NCBI GenBank assembly: GCA_000310025.1
Contig: FN648839.1
Span: 3,139-33,961 of the forward strand
Reading direction: 5' to 3'
DNA: 30,823 nt
From: Ectocarpus siliculosus
Lineage: Eukaryota > Sar > Phaeophyceae > Ectocarpales > Ectocarpaceae
Program-made: the position numbers and the translations under genes
In this document: positions 13,301 through 25,300 of the stretch, piece by piece
Numbering within the stretch: the stretch's first letter is position 1
Layout of the letters: every line of letters starts with the position of its first letter
The notes under the pieces: generated by a model
Told to the model about the DNA's origin: nothing
Seen by the model: the letters and a program-made list of their open reading frames with translations, nothing else
Databases searched by the model: none

Positions 13301-16300
13301 AACTCAGGGTCGGAAATTCTTGAAACTCGTTGCGATGAAGCGTGGTGAACGCAGACCATAGGAAACATCGGAATAGTTCACGGTCTCGTAATAACCTATT
13401 GACAGAAAGAGCAGTAGCATAGTGAGAGCAGTCTAGATGGCCATGGTGTGCTGCCTTGCATGTCTTGCACCCCTCGGTGTAGGTCACGTAATATAGTACC
13501 CTGTATCTCAAAGTCTTTCGCCTTGACCCAATGATGCGAAAGTGTTCATTCCACAATTTTTCTCATAAACCGTCACGCGCAAGCGCAGTAGCAGCAGGGT
13601 ACCAGCTTGATAAAGGTTATTATGGAGAATGTTTTTCGAGGGAACTACACAGGAACTACGTCGGAAAAGTTTACCGTTGTGCCGGGGAGTCGCTGTGCCC
13701 ACTCCTTGTCTCGCTGCTCGACGGTGAGAGCTTCCACACGATGTTGAAACCCCATTTCCTGAAGGACGTGGCAACAACATGCCGGGATGCGCCCCAAAGA
13801 AGGCGGAAGAACGTCCTAATGTCGTCGAGCAGGATTATCTCCTGACGGGAAATCTATGTCAAACCCCGATGTCAAGTTACGCCATTCCACACTTACTTAA
13901 TATAATCGAATGCAGGTTGTACATGTACACCACGTCTCTGGAGAATTACGAGATGTCCTTGGCGGTGTCTGTCCAAAGAACAACTCTTACCGGTGCGGTT
14001 TATCGTTCCAAAACTGGTTGAAATGCAAATTCAAAACAACAATGTGGTCAATGCGCCATCAAACCTCACCTTCACCAAGAAGTTGTCGCGCAGTAAATGG
14101 ATACACACCCTGACGAATCCATCCGCGTCCAGCCCTGCAGTTGTCCTAGTTGAAAGCTCGTCTTGATTGATTCCCGGAAGGTTTTCACCTGTGTTTTTCG
14201 ATGCATCCTCTGCTTCCGTTGATGCCATATGCTCGATTTCCTTAGCTGCCGTGGCCAAAATGTTCTGGCCAATCAACATGGGCAGTCAAACGAACGAGAA
14301 CAAGATCAAGACTTTTCGATATCGGAGTTGACCTTCTAGACACTCAATGATAGATCCCACTTGACCAACAACTTATTTCACCTTTCGTCGCGACCTGAAG
14401 AGTTGTCATACCACTTCTGATGTGGGTGGCAATATTTAGACATACTGAGACTCGCCGTCGGGCCTTTGCTGGCCATCGTGAACTATTCCAACGGATTTGT
14501 CATAAGCTTTTTGACCCCTCTCACCTCGAAGCCCAACATCGGGAAGATGTTGGTGTCGCCAATGAAAAGAAGAACTCCGTCCAAGGAGACTGTTAACGGT
14601 GTGACTGCCTCCATTGCGGGCGTCGACAGGACAGGAGACCCCACAGCCGAAAGAGATTTCGCTTGTTCGTCAGGCTGGAGAGAAGTCGGCGACACCCTAC
14701 CCGAAAGCCTTGACCGGGGCGACGCGGAAGGCGAGTAATAAAGCGATCCATGTGACGGCATAGCCCGCGGGAATACCGCCCCGCTGTTCCCGTCGTTGTG
14801 TCTCGTCTCGCTGGCAGGAATGTTGCCATCTTCGTGTCCCCTGCTCAGGACTTTAGAAGGAGCCCCGTGACCTACTGTACGATTGGCGATGGAGACGAGA
14901 TTATGTTGAGCATGCTCGCCTCGGACATTTTGCCTCCCACAATACCCTACAGACGTTTTCGACTCACTGCCTACCGTAGTATCAGCACTTCCCCGGGGTC
15001 AATATCAGGAGCACTGCGCTGTGTTGCTTGCCCTTTCTATGCCTGTTTGCGGCGGACTTCACGCTAAGCTCAAGTACGAATCCCATCCACTCGTCGCACG
15101 CTCCTCGACAGAAAGACATTAGAAGGAAAACGTAGATAAAACAACACGTACAACGTCTTCCCGATGACCTTCTCTATTTAAAGCGGTTTCCAGACCTTCA
15201 TGAAACGTGTCCACGGACCCCAGGCCGATGCTACGTTCGAGCGCAGCGTATCGATCGAAGACACTCCGTAAGACAGCTTCAAGCTCTTGCACAACGGCCT
15301 TTGGCGATGGGTTCTCCTACCATGGGACGACGAAGTCAATGATGTTAAAACCACGGTCGGTACATCAGTACAACACAAACCAAGAGGGGAAGGTGAGATT
15401 AAGGAATCACAGGTAGCAATTTGGTGGTGACAGACTGTGGTCGCCGTGGTCATGGCCAAACTCCTGATGGCCATGACTCTGTTCGTTCAATCTAGTCAAA
15501 TGGCACAGCCATCTCCTTTTTAGGTGTTTTGCGCTTTCTTCACCATGACCTTTTATCCCAAACGAACACCATCTTTCTGCAACTCAAAGCGGAGCACTGT
15601 CGCTTTCATATTTGCCAGAGCCAAAACCAAGTACACCTCCTCTTCTTCGAACCCCGTTGCTATCCTCCCCCTCCCCCCCCCGTGTGGGGCGGATGCACAG
15701 ACAGCATGGCCAACCGCGCATCGCCAAATACAATAATGTGCACTCGTTTTGTGGACCTTCTGGAAGACTTCGCGGGTGGGAGACATGTCCAGTTGGGTCA
15801 AAATTATGTTGCCGGCTGGTTCAGATTCCTCCGAGGATGCGGGCGAAGTTGAGTCCGACGGTCTGCCATATCGTTTGGGTTCTTCTGGCCTTGGTATCGC
15901 CATGGGCGCCATGCCAGCGGCCGAGGTGTGTCTCGAGGAGGCAAACGGAGAGGGACCTTCGGACCTACTTGCGGCCCTGCTGGTAGCTTGACTTCCAGCT
16001 TCCGCGAAGGCGTTGCTTGCCCGGCTAAGATTTGTTGTTCTTCGTTTCACCCTTTTAGCCATTGAGGATCTTGCGCGTTGTCGGGCGGTTGTTGAGCTGC
16101 TCGAGACTCGAGAAGACCTGCCGCTCGCCGGTGGCGAAGTCTTTGATTTTTCGCCCTCACCTTGTGGTGGGGGGTCTCCAACAGGAATTCTGAGTTTCGA
16201 GATACAAAACGTGTGGAAGGGATAGCTTTAAACCATTTTTCCTACCTTCAATCACATGCAGTGGCACCGAAGCCTCCCAAACGACCCGCCACGTTGTTGA

Positions 16301-19300
16301 CGTTGCCTACTCCTTCTTTTTGGACGTTCCCCTGTTTTCGGAGAACAGTTTTCCCTCGCTTAATGCCGGTTTGAACTGTCCTATTTTGCTTCTGAATCTG
16401 GGGCCTCGATTGTGGCTCCGAAACAACTTGAAAGCAACCCCCCAAACACTTACACCGTTGGTTTCCATTTAAAACGTAAGGAGATCCAACCGTTGGACGT
16501 ATGCAAGTTTGGAAGTTTGGCAGTGAAATGCGGGTTACTTATCGACCAACGCACAATATCGGGCCGATGCAGACATGTTTGTTAACACTATTAGAGCCTG
16601 CACTAGGTGGCAGGTTTAGGAGGAATTGGAACAAGGAACATTCGCAGGAACACCAACGCCGCCACCGCTGCTGCTACCCCCGCATAGCAGCTTTTCCAGG
16701 CCGGGCATGCCTCGATGAACAACTACCTCTTCTTGCCGGCGGCCATCGCTGTCTTGAAGTTCAATTTTCGTCTTACACGTCGCAGGTACTACCGTTGTTT
16801 GCGGTTTATACCTGACTTACGGCTTGTCTTCTCCATGGAGTACTAACTCCAGTACGGGACCACAGCTTGGAATTCCTCTGTGTAGGGTGTTCCTTCAGGT
16901 TCGCGCGTGGATAGTCCAGACGTTCCTAACACTACCATCAAAACGTGCTCATGATCTAATAGATAGGCTCCGAATGATTGAACGTCAATCTTTGGGGAAA
17001 TTCGAACTCCCCTCATGGGCGTCAGAGGGTGTACGAGGTTACGAATCCACGGGCTACATTGAGTCATTTCCTCTATCGTACCGCACCTACACACAAATTG
17101 CTACATCATTGATCCATTCTCGCTCGGACGGCCTTGCACTCACGTCCCACCAAGCCTTGGGCCCCGCGGTCGCAGATAACCCGACGAAGATGCTGCCTGC
17201 GAAGGTCTTGCTCCAGTACTTGTTGTGAGCGACTGTTTTCCGGATGGTTCGTAGCGCTGGCGGGGTAGATTCTTGCTGTTGAACACATTTCTGGTGTTTA
17301 TGACCTGCTGTTGCTGTCAGGCCAAGTAGACCGACGAAAAAGAGTATATGGCAGGAACGTACAACGCCAAGTATGAGTCAGAGAGAGTAACCGAGAAGCA
17401 CGAAGTCCGACCAATGACATATTGGAGTTCGCACTCCCAACACAAACTGGCGTATGTGTATCTGGGGCTTGATTCAGCCCCGAGATAACCACAGTTCAGA
17501 AAATACTATCCCTTCCCCGTTCTCGATTTCGCCAATTAGTTCAGTTTAGTTTTCCCCCGTCAGTTTCCCGCGCCACTTTATTTTTCCCACGTTGATGTTT
17601 GCGAGTGAGGTAATCACAACGCACTATCGGCACTCTTTTGGGCCGAAGAAGCCATGTGCGGTTGGCACTTCGAATGGATTTCGTGGTGCGAAAACTGAAT
17701 GGTAGGGAATTTGACACGCCGTAGTCGCCTATTGAGTTCGCTCTCTAGAACTAAGCAGTATTTAGCACCTCCTCGAAAACAATGGTAAAAACGCAGGTGG
17801 GACTTAATCGGCCCCGAGGGAACCGCGTTTCGGCATAATAAGCATTCCTCTTTCCTCTCCTTGAGTTCTGCCCGGCCGGGAGCATTGCTCGAAACAAGCA
17901 GACATAGCATCACCCCTGGTGCAAATCAAAGGCGATTCATCGTGCGTGTTGTTTCTTGGAAGCATCTCCTGCTGCTGGACTACGAGATTAGTTTGTACAG
18001 GAGATTCCTCGCATGTTCCTTGCATGACTTCGCCGGGTTGAAGTAGAAGAACGGTCTTGCGCCCAGCTGGTTGTTGTTATCTTCCGAGACTACGAATAGA
18101 CAGAGTAGTCGGTATTACCTTAGATGAAAACATTTGGCTTTTTGTGGGTCTCACCTCCCCTCGTACAGCGTCCTTGCTCAGAAGCGGGTGGACACTCTCA
18201 ATGTTGGACATGAATCGCTCCATTACCGCGCCTATGGCCGCCGTCGATTGTCTCTTAAGTCCGTGCAGCGCCTGTGACGGGATGGATGTGCGTGCGACTT
18301 GGCCAGACGACGGGTACATTCGAAACAGAGAAGATCTCCAAGTATGAATCAGAATGAGGACTTCTGCAACAAGACAACTTGCACAAAGCTCTTGACAGAT
18401 GTGAACCCTTCTTAACGGAATGTGACGAAATGACACATACAATTCTCGTGAGACACACAAAAGCAGGGCTTGCATTGCACAGCGTGACGTCAAGCAGATG
18501 GGATAGCAACGCGGAGTCGGAATGGTTGTAGGAATTACCGCCGCTCTTACCGCCTTGGACCAAGAAGGACTCAGGCCCGGCTGTACCTGCGACAACGCCC
18601 CGAAAAAGGAGACAAACTGCCCGTAGGACAACCTGCGGTTCGCCACCTGTGATTGCACATTACAGAGAACGTTTGGACAGGAGACTACGGGTACTCGAGT
18701 GTCGATATCAACGGGACCGGGACGACAGGGAGAGGAGAATCGGGCCGCTACGTATTTTTGACACTTTGGGGGGGAGACAGGCGTAAAACTGTAACGGCAT
18801 GCCAGTGGTTCAAGGGGCAGGGGTTCTTCGGAAACGGTGAAAAACTCTAAAACCCCGAGTTGACGTGATGGCTATTTGCAAAACGGGCAAACTTTGATCA
18901 AACATCCAGATTGCTGGATGACGTACACAGTCTTGATGCGGGTATTGTTGGTCGGTCGTCAAGCCGTGATTGACTACCGATGCTAATTTATGGGCATATG
19001 GCATGGGAGGCAAAACAAATTCACTCGTGCACACTATGGGCTTATCCTTGACATCGAGGGCATGTGGTGCCGTGGTGTGTGCAAAGCAAATAACATTCTT
19101 ACCGCGTCGGAAAAGATACATGCGTGGGCCGCCGACCGGAGGCAGGTTTGCATGGTGACTACATCGCCAATACCAGCCAGGCGTATGGAGCGCTCCATCT
19201 CCCGTACAATCGTGAACAGCTCGCCTACGACAACGCGCGAGCGAGGAAATGTGTAGGTTCTTCAACACCAAAAGACCGACGTTTTGGTTCGGGCCTCAAA

Positions 19301-22300
19301 ATGGCGAGAATATAAACCAGAACGGCGTAGAAGACAAGCAGGAACGGTGCAAATGAATCGATACAACAATGAGATTCTCAAAATTTGGCACCTGGTGACA
19401 AGCTCCGGTTCAAGCGAATGTTGAACCCTTCCACGAAATTGCGCACTCTTGTAGGGGACACTCGACCTCCACCAATCGCAAGCTGGGCTAAGAGCGGAGG
19501 TAGGGCGGGATCTTCAGACGTCAACACCTGGTCGAGCTGAAGAAGACACACAGCGGTACAACACCGATTACGACAACGGAAACACTGCTCGAAAAGCACG
19601 GAAGACGGAGCTCCCGTATAGAGGCGAAAACAGGGGCTGGTGCGAAGAACGCAAACAACGGCAAGAGCGAGGCGGGACTCTTGTAGAGGTCATCACCACT
19701 TGGAACGAAAACACAACAGACTTGATGCAACCGCAATGGAATAATTATTTTCAAGTGGGCGTGGAGACTGTTGGTAGGTGAAGCTGACAAGCTGGCCGCG
19801 ATCTAGAACGGGCCGTGGCTGAGGGCACTGCGTAGACCGAGGCTTGCACCATAACTCATGCGAAAGTACGGAGGAAGAGTCCCTAGTTCACTGAAAAAAT
19901 CAGATACTGTCGTGATAAAACATGTTGCCCCACTCGACACCTTGCATTACCTTTCTGTCCACAAGCCATTTGTCGACTTCCTTCGTGGCCACCGAACACC
20001 TCAGTTTCGAAAAGAGTTCACGTTCTCTGTTGCCCATACTGCCTTGCTGTTCCTCCTCGTCTGGTACGACTCTTTCGAAGGAACGCATTTGGGAAGGTTG
20101 CCAAGTACAGGGGAGCCAAGGACTCACTTTTTGTGTGCCGTTCTGGCTTGGTTGAAATTCTAGGTTGCGTGGAGTTAAGAAATCAATAGCGAGTCGGAGA
20201 GAGTTGGGAGCGATAGAAAGAGATACGAAGTGGGCAAAACGCGAATATCCAAAGACATGTCATACGGACGAACGTCTTTCCGTGTTTACGCGTCGACATT
20301 AATGAACCTGGTGATGTAGTCATTGCCTTCTGATTGTCCTCTCTCTATCCAATACCTCTTCTCCCCCACGCTTCAAGGCAAAGAACCGAATTTTCGTTCG
20401 CTTAAGCTAGCCATAGAGCGTCAGGTACCTCAAGCGGAACATTTTGGTCTAGGCGCAGAAGCAGTTATTCACTGCTATAAAAAAAAAACTGATTTCATAG
20501 CATTGGTCTATGTACGGTCGATGAGCAGCTGACCTGACACCCGAGTGTGAAGCACCGACGAATAAGTGCGCGAGAAGGAAGTTGTCCTCGCCATTGTTCG
20601 GGATGCCCGGATGGAGTCCGTAGTCCCTTGCATGACGGAAGTAGCGAGGGTGAGGTATCGATCGAGAGGTAGGAGCCGCACAAGGCAAGTAAGTTAATTC
20701 CAACAGATGCCTATGGTTATCAATAGCTCGCCTCGAACAGCTTGATTCACACTAGTGTAGCTGTACGATGTGTGGTGGGTAGAAATCTGGACGAGATATG
20801 CGATTGGTCTGCGCCTCAATCCTACGTTCCTCACCAGCAGAACTGGAGCACCTCTAGATATCCCACCCTGCCCTGCTCAGCAACGACCGCCCGCTCCCAA
20901 GCACGGCTGAAGCCGCTGAGCCTGCGGTACGTGGCGGTATGAGTCTGTCTGGTGGTTCTATGCATTATGTGTCGAGTAGCAAAACGACACTTAGCATGTG
21001 CCGGAGTGACTGTGGTCGGATGGCCGCACTTATCTAGTTTTCAGGAATGATCACTGGGATGCTGGTTAAGCGCGCGGGAATTGTGAAAGCTTCTTCAAAA
21101 GCGAACACACGCAGGACTGCAGGCGAAACGAACAATTTAGGGCCAGGCATGACGGTAAATCACGAAGCACTACGCACACCTAAACATTGTTAAAGCGGAG
21201 ACTCGAAACTTTCTTCGCGATCTGCGACAGGAAGACAGTGAGAACACCCACCTACAGTCTGCCCTCAACCCTTTCAGCACGGTTGTGTCTTCCAATTGGT
21301 TTCTAGAACCGCCTTCTCGGTCATTCAGGGAGTCTCTGTCCCCCTGCCTCCCAACCAGCGTCAGGAATATCTCTTGCAGCATCTAAGGTGCACCGACCCG
21401 AGCGACATAGACGCGCGCACGCACAGTGAAAAATTACGGTTGAAGTCACCAAAGGTGGGCCAGAAGCTGGATTACCCGGGTCATGAAAAAACAACTTTCA
21501 TCATGACGAGAAAAGCACGGGAATAAGCGATACATAGTGGAACGAGCCGTCTAGGTTGAACGTTCATAACTTCTAACAAGAAGCCGTCCCAGGTTCGGGT
21601 CAAGTAAGGACACAGCGGCCTGTTGTGGCTGATCTACACAACATGGACGGGTCACTCCAGATGGCATTTTCTTTGCTGCACCAAAAAACCCGTACCTGGT
21701 CGTTGTCGAAGAGGAGATTTCGCGAAGTGGGGCTGGACCATGGAGAGCCAAATATGTCTTGTGAGGCGTTCGCCTGGAGACAAATGTTTTTGCCGGCAGA
21801 TGAAATGTGAACCGCAACGTTGCTGTTATGCTGCGTCATGTTGATGAGGCTCAACACTGTGCAGTCGTAGAGGTCTCAAGGGGCAGGCATGTGCCAGGCC
21901 GATTCATCTGCCCTATGGTGTAGCGGGCACCCGCCCGCCCTTCACAAGTATTCAAAATTAATGGATAAACCAACTTGAATCTATCCTATCGCTGCCAAAG
22001 AGATTTCGCCGACCCAATACCGGCTACCCACACTATATCCTCCCTACAGAGGCTAAGGGCCCACGACTGTCCGGATTATTATCGTTCTCGACGACGTGGA
22101 ATAAAACGTCCTGTTGCCAATAACACCTCCCCAATCATGTTACGATTCGAATGCAGAATGATGCAACGTATGTCGCGTTTCTGTGTTTGCCGCAACGTTG
22201 TCCCAGTGACAAAGGTGGCTTTCGATTCTTCCTAGTTTCCCCAATGGGAGATGCGGAGTAAAACCGTAAAAGTGTTCTATACATCAAGGAGATACCTTTC

Positions 22301-25300
22301 GTACGGGCATCCGGCCGAGAAAGTACGTCTTTTCACAGGCAAAATGTAGTCGTTGCACGAGAGATGCAAGTGAACGTGCCGCATAGGGTTTGAGACAGAC
22401 CAGAACTGACAACACCGTGGTCGCTTGAGTGGAGACGCATTCAACACATGCCGTCAAACTTATGCCGCTCTTGGAGAGTCCTCAAATGTATGCATATCTC
22501 GGAGTAGATCTTGTTTGCGTGCTTGATTGATAGTCAAATAAGATCACACGCCAAACGACGAGGTTCATCATGGTTCATCATGGTTGGGTTCGTGCACACT
22601 GTACCTTGGCGGCAAAGAGCTTCGCCGCGTTCGGTGCCAGAATCTCGAAGTACAACCGGACAGTCGCCCATGATGTGTGCAATTCCTTGGCATGCATCTT
22701 GATCCTCAGACGCTGAACAACCGCAGTCAATTTCGAAGAAGCACAACGTGCGGTTGGTGGGCGGTAGTTGCGGTGGACTAAGTATAGGCTGTGGTACTTA
22801 AGCGATTGAGTGGAACAAGGTTGGGTTGACATGAAAGAAACAAACTAGTGAATGTTGCCACGTCATGATGAGCACACGCAGGCGAAGGTGCTCATCATGA
22901 CGTGGCAACAGCCGAGCACTACGTATCGCACGCTTCGCAGGCTTCCGGTACATCGGCACCACGCCGGTACACGCACCACACCTCCATCTCTTTGTCCATG
23001 GTTGTTCCTTCTTGGTGCTCCAGCTTGGCCTCGCGAACCCGTCGGGTGCTGCAACCCTCACACTCGCACGCCTCCCCGGGGAGTCTAACAGTACATGCCA
23101 GCTCCTGTGAGAACAAAGTTTGTCGGCGGCGAATTGTTTGAGAGGAAGCGACGAGATCAGGCTGTATCGAAGTGTTTCATACATGTACTGACGGAAAATA
23201 CCGCAAAAGTAGAATGTCGGGACAGACACGTGATGCGTCACGTCCAAGGTACGTGCATCCCATCGCACCATGCTCCGGCAAGGACATGTTTTTGTCGTTC
23301 CAAACGTGTACAGTCGTCGGCCCTCCATAGAGCGGGCATGCACCAGGCCGATTCACCCACCCAATAGCGGGTACCCGCCTTATTCAAAGTAAAATACAAC
23401 TTGATTGGAGTATTCTATCTGTGCGCGGAGGTTTCTCCTGGCTTATCCTGGCCAGCCGCCCTATATACCCGCCTTTAAAGGACCCCTGACTACACCCCGG
23501 ACACCACCCATTCGCAGGAATCGCGAGCGAGACAAGTACTCGCAACGCAGCGAGTGCACGTTCGGAGAGAGTCACACCACATGGCTCGCGAGCAGGGATT
23601 TCTGTCGCTACGAAAGTGTCCAGTGAAACTCATCTTCCAGAGACAACAAGGGGGGGGGTAGACACAACAATCAAACAAGAGCATGCACGCACATCCTTCT
23701 GAACATAGGTGCTGTTTAATAGTTACCGTGTGCCAGGTTATCTTGTGGCAACGGAAGTTGTCTCACAACTTGACGGATTTGCAAGAGGGAGGGTCGGAAC
23801 GGGAGATACTGACGTCAGAGCTTCATTCACGTATTAAGCCAACGCGAACACAACCAAAGAGATAACAATAGCAGCAAAATACGGGTGTGATGTGCGCACC
23901 TGGATCGCTTTTTCGAAGCCGTCTTTCTTCATACCGACAAACCGGTCTGCCCATGGTGTGGAGTCATCTGTCGAAACCGAAGAGTCCGAGACCGCCGAAG
24001 CCAGCTCGCTAGGATCGGACGACGTCGAGCTTTCATCACTATCCCGTTGTCGTGAATCCGCTGAAGCTCCATCTGCACTTCCCGACAACCTGTTGCCCGA
24101 TGTGACCTGTCTAAGATAGCACCCATAACACGTCAGAGCTTGTTTTCTTTCGTAGCTTTGCGCACGAAGCCTTAAATCTTTGTTCTTATTTTCGACCATG
24201 GAAAGTGGACAAACCGCGATACTTTGGCAGTCGTGGACGTCGCGAAACTGATGTGCATTCTTCTTCTTCTTCGCGGGCGAGTGGGATCGTGCCTTCTACT
24301 GGCTGTAGATGCTCAATGGGAGAACCTATGCAGGGCTCCTTCTCGGTAGATATTTTACTCGATGTGCTACAGGTTTGGTATCTTGGAATCTATCTCGCTA
24401 CGCATCGTTCTGCGGGGTCGACGTTGCAGAGCACAGTTCAGTGCTCATCACAGATACGCACCGATTCGTCACCATCCGCGACTTCGGTGATCCACTGGTT
24501 GTCATGTAAGTGCCTGCAGAACGCGTTGTAGTCCCACATCCCGTCTGCGTACGTGTAAGGCCTGCAATTGGTCGTTGTGTTTCACGACAACCGGCGTGAA
24601 CAGCGGGGGAAGGGCGGGAAAAGTCGGGACGACAAATTGTGTTGTCGCACAACGGGAGAAAACCTCAGACATGCCGTGTACATGCGGAGGGCTTTCTTAC
24701 TCGTCGAGATTAACACCTCCCGAGAAGACCATGCCGATCATTTGTCCGCCTTGGACATCATTCCGACGACTAGGAGTGCTTTGATCGCGAAAGCAAAGCT
24801 AAAAAGGAATGAACCCTGGCAATGAACACCGGGTGGTGTGTGTGTGTGTGTTTTCGTCCAACTTATTATTACGACAGTCCCCCCATTTTTCGTGGTGAGA
24901 CGTGTACTACACTTTTCAGTGTATGTAAAGTACTGCACTTTTTCAGTGTATTTTTTCATGCAACTACAACCATCCAGGGTGACACAGGAGGGGGTAACAC
25001 CGGGGCTTATTGTTCTGCTAAGCTTTATTACTCCAGCGCCTTGATACCGATTATTGCAAGCGAACAGCAACCTATCCCTGCATGCTGCTTTTCGCAACCA
25101 TCCCGTTTCGGGGCCTTTCACATTGTCGGCCCGATCCCCTGCTCCGGCTTGAAAGGCATTCGGAGTACACCCTCCTCTCGTTTCCGTCCTACGTTACTTA
25201 CACTCACAGAGCGTCTTCGTCGGAAATTCTCGGCAGTCCCAACCCATCGAGCAGCTTTGCGATATCTTCCTTCCCCAATCGATGGACGCCAGACGACTTA

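Noticed and set aside
17614-17913. Possible C2H2 zinc finger on the minus strand
   Set aside because: Spacing is only approximate and there are no phase-matched splice sites to neighbouring exons.
24374-24508. Plus-strand exon-like stretch with acceptor gctacag and donor gtaagt
   Set aside because: It is antisense to the minus-strand exon 24561-24462, which completes an EF-hand and fits the phase on both sides; no other plus-strand exons connect to it.
24697-24769. Alternative minus-strand terminal exon ending in TAA
   Set aside because: In phase with exon 25345-25208, but it would end the gene, whereas exon 24561-24462 is also in phase, completes the EF-hand and joins the next exon.
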